This document shows positions 5,379 to 6,774 of a DNA stretch of 6,774 bases, one piece after another; the first letter of the stretch is position 1; every line of letters begins with the position of its first letter. The stretch is taken from contig CAMNAE010000086.1 in NCBI GenBank assembly GCA_946530565.1, forward strand, positions 1-6,774. Direction: 5' to 3'. The notes below the pieces were generated by a model. It was not told the origin of the DNA, ran no database searches, and was given only the letters and a program-made list of their open reading frames with translations. Both the position numbers and the translations under genes were made by a program. Origin of the DNA: an uncultured Oscillibacter sp. GTDB lineage: Bacteria > Bacillota > Clostridia > Oscillospirales > Oscillospiraceae.

Positions 5379-5889
5379 ATGCGCTTTGGATCACGTCTTT
5401 GTTCTTCACAAAATACTCAACGCCGCTGTAGAGTGTCGTGAGCGTGATGACCCAGCAGCAGATCGTGTTGATCACAGCCGGGATCGGCAGGAGCATCAGC
5501 ACGATGCACACCATCGTCGAGGCGGTCTTGACCTTGCCGGACCAGCCTGCCGCGATGACGCGGCCCTTGTCGGCCGCGATCATCCGAAGGCCGCTCACCG
5601 CGAACTCGCGGCAGATCACGATCAGCAGCATCCAGGCGCGCATCTGGCCGTTCTCCACGAACCAGAGCATCGCCGCGGTCACGAGCATCTTGTCGGCGAG
5701 CGGGTCTGCGAATTTGCCGAAGTCGGTCACAAGGTCGTATTTGCGGGCGATGTGCCCGTCTAAAAAGTCGGTCACGCTCGCGGCGATGAACACGATCAGC
5801 GCCGGGATCGGCTGCCTAAAGTATAAAAGTAGCATAAAGACCGGGATCAGCACGATTCGCGCCATCGTGAGTTTATTCGGAAGATTCAT
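5377..5889 (-). CDS. pgsA: CDP-diacylglycerol--glycerol-3-phosphate 3-phosphatidyltransferase
   Basis: A complete 170-residue integral membrane enzyme. It makes phosphatidylglycerophosphate from CDP-diacylglycerol and glycerol 3-phosphate, the committed step to phosphatidylglycerol and cardiolipin. The CDP-alcohol phosphotransferase motif is perfect: Asp41-x2-Asp44-Gly45-x2-Ala48-Arg49-x8-Gly58-x3-Asp62-x3-Asp66. The N-terminus MNLPNKLTMAR and hydrophobic segments at about 12-24, 28-40, 84-97, 120-134 and 138-155 fit the family. It starts 2 bases after the rimO stop and has its own Shine-Dalgarno within rimO, so the two are co-transcribed. The rimO-pgsA order is common in Firmicutes, where cinA and recA often follow; here pgsA is the last gene and converges on the kinase operon. 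PgsA is preferred over PgsA2 or phosphatidylserine synthase because of the N-terminus, length and neighbour. Confidence 0.95.
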   Translation of the reverse strand: MNLPNKLTMARIVLIPVFMLLLYFRQPIPALIVFIAASVTDFLDGHIARKYDLVTDFGKFADPLADKMLVTAAMLWFVENGQMRAWMLLIVICREFAVSGLRMIAADKGRVIAAGWSGKVKTASTMVCIVLMLLPIPAVINTICCWVITLTTLYSGVEYFVKNKDVIQSA

Positions 5890-5891
5890 TT

Positions 5892-6774
5892 TCAGACCGC
5901 CTCCCCTGTGAGCTCACCGTCCATCGTGCCCGTCAGACGCACCTGAACGAAGCTGCCGGAGGGGATCTCACGATCCGCGGTGAACCAGATGCGCCCGTCG
6001 ATGTCCGGCGACTCGGCATAGCTCCGGCCGAAGAAGCTCTGTGCCTGCGGATCGAAGCCCTCGCAGAGCACCTCGCGCTCGGAGCCGAGGCAGGCGTCGT
6101 TATACTCATCGATGACCGCGCTCTCCACATCGCACAAAAGCTCTGCGCGGCGCGCGGCCTCCTCAGCGTCGCAGTGCGGCATCGAAAAGGCCCGTGACCC
6201 CTCCTCGGGCGAGAAGGGGAACACGCCCGCCCGCTCGATCTTTACCGTGCGCAGGAAATCGCAGAGCTCGTCGACCTCGGCTGAACCCTCGCCGGGCAGG
6301 CCCGCGATCAGGCTCGTGCGGAGCACAAGGCCCGGAATGCGGGCACGCAGCTTTTCGACGAGCGCCAGGAGGCTCGCCTTCGTGTCGCGGCGGTTCATCG
6401 CCTTTAAGATCGCGTCGTTGCAGTGCTGCATCGGGATATCGAGGTAGGGTAAGATCTTCGGCTCGGACGCGATCACATCGATCAGCTCGTCGGTCACCTC
6501 ATCCGGATACAGGTAGTGCAGCCGGATCCATTTGAAGTCGAGCCGGCAGAGCTCCTTCAAAAGTGCAGGCAGCATCGGCTTTCCTGCAAGATCCGTGCCG
6601 TAGCGCGTGATGTCCTGCGCGATCACAAGAAGCTCCTTCACGCCGGCGGCGGCGATCTCCGCGGCCTCTTTGATGAGCTCCTCCATCGGGCGGCTGCGGT
6701 ACTTTCCGCGCAGCGAGGGAATGATGCAGAACGCGCAGTGATTGTCGCAGCCCTCGGCGATGCGCAGATACGCG
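5892..6774 (-). CDS. rimO: Ribosomal protein S12 methylthiotransferase RimO (5' end outside window)
   Basis: The last 293 codons of RimO, a cytoplasmic radical-SAM iron-sulfur enzyme that adds a methylthio group to the conserved Asp of ribosomal protein S12. The frame is open to the window edge. The first visible residues carry the radical-SAM motif CDNHCAFC, with Cys codons at 6747-6749, 6735-6737 and 6726-6728, followed by IIPSLRGKYRSRP. The IAQDITRYG segment marks RimO rather than the tRNA enzyme MiaB, which has a GQNVNSYG-type segment. Later come YLDIPMQHCND, LRTSLIAGLPGE and FSPEEGSRA, then a C-terminal TRAM domain (AESPDIDGRIWF to the end). The N-terminal UPF0004 domain is not in view. 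An ATG at 6684-6686 is internal, not the start. The gene ends with TGA at 5892-5894, 2 bases before pgsA. Confidence 0.95.
   Translation of the reverse strand, partial: AYLRIAEGCDNHCAFCIIPSLRGKYRSRPMEELIKEAAEIAAAGVKELLVIAQDITRYGTDLAGKPMLPALLKELCRLDFKWIRLHYLYPDEVTDELIDVIASEPKILPYLDIPMQHCNDAILKAMNRRDTKASLLALVEKLRARIPGLVLRTSLIAGLPGEGSAEVDELCDFLRTVKIERAGVFPFSPEEGSRAFSMPHCDAEEAARRAELLCDVESAVIDEYNDACLGSEREVLCEGFDPQAQSFFGRSYAESPDIDGRIWFTADREIPSGSFVQVRLTGTMDGELTGEAV
5900..5907 (-). promoter_or_regulatory. Ribosome binding site of pgsA, inside the end of rimO
   Basis: On the minus strand AGGGGAGG (5907 to 5900) lies 10 bases before the ATG at 5889. It overlaps the last rimO codons, consistent with translational coupling, and supports the ATG at 5887-5889 as the pgsA start. 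Confidence 0.8.

Noticed and set aside
5438..5911. 157-codon plus-strand frame opposite pgsA
   Set aside because: It lies antisense to a complete PgsA with a perfect catalytic motif and shows no domain of its own.
1..6774. CRISPR array, insertion sequence, integrase, phage, tRNA or rRNA genes
   Set aside because: No regularly spaced repeats, transposase or integrase-like frames, or tRNA/rRNA landmarks were seen on either strand.

Overview
The window looks like chromosomal DNA from a fairly GC-rich member of the Clostridia (Firmicutes/Bacillota), perhaps an Oscillospirales- or Christensenellales-like gut lineage. The signs are strong AGGAGG-type ribosome binding sites, a lipoprotein solute-binding protein with a Gram-positive style signal, a Cache-type hybrid histidine kinase with the SHDIRTPMN phosphoacceptor motif common in gut Clostridia, and the rimO-pgsA pair often seen in this phylum. 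The genus cannot be named from this sequence.

Layout, left to right. (1) Bases 1-256 hold the 3' end of trpB, the tryptophan synthase beta chain. No trpA follows. (2) A short GC-rich gap with competing hairpins leads to a complete FabG-like short-chain dehydrogenase (369-1100), probably of the YmfI / EF-P 5-aminopentanone reductase type. (3) A 320-base non-coding gap (1101-1420) holds a long imperfect hairpin, a weak terminator-like hairpin, an extended -10 promoter, and a leader whose inverted repeat places the Shine-Dalgarno in a loop. (4) A two-gene, translationally coupled operon follows: a membrane hybrid histidine kinase with two receiver domains (1421-3958), then a family 1 extracellular solute-binding lipoprotein (3955-5244) that starts inside the kinase stop codon (GTGA). 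It ends at a very strong terminator (5248-5293), with a second one at 5357-5378. (5) On the minus strand, rimO (5' end outside the window) runs into pgsA with a 2-base gap, convergent with the kinase operon.

How the parts fit. The flanking genes (trpB, reductase, rimO, pgsA) are housekeeping-type and GC-rich, about 63-68% in the 60-base stretches counted by hand. The kinase and binding-protein pair is lower and more variable, about 35-60% in the stretches counted, and has its own promoter and terminators, so it looks like a separate accessory module set between housekeeping operons. The binding protein has no permease or ATPase partner here. The most interesting reading is a sensing module in which a membrane-anchored binding protein presents a small ligand, perhaps a sugar, to the Cache domain of the kinase, like LuxP-LuxQ or XylFII-LytS. 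The kinase ends in a bare receiver and no DNA-binding regulator or HPt protein is present, so the output must lie elsewhere. I see no CRISPR array, transposase, integrase, tRNA or rRNA.
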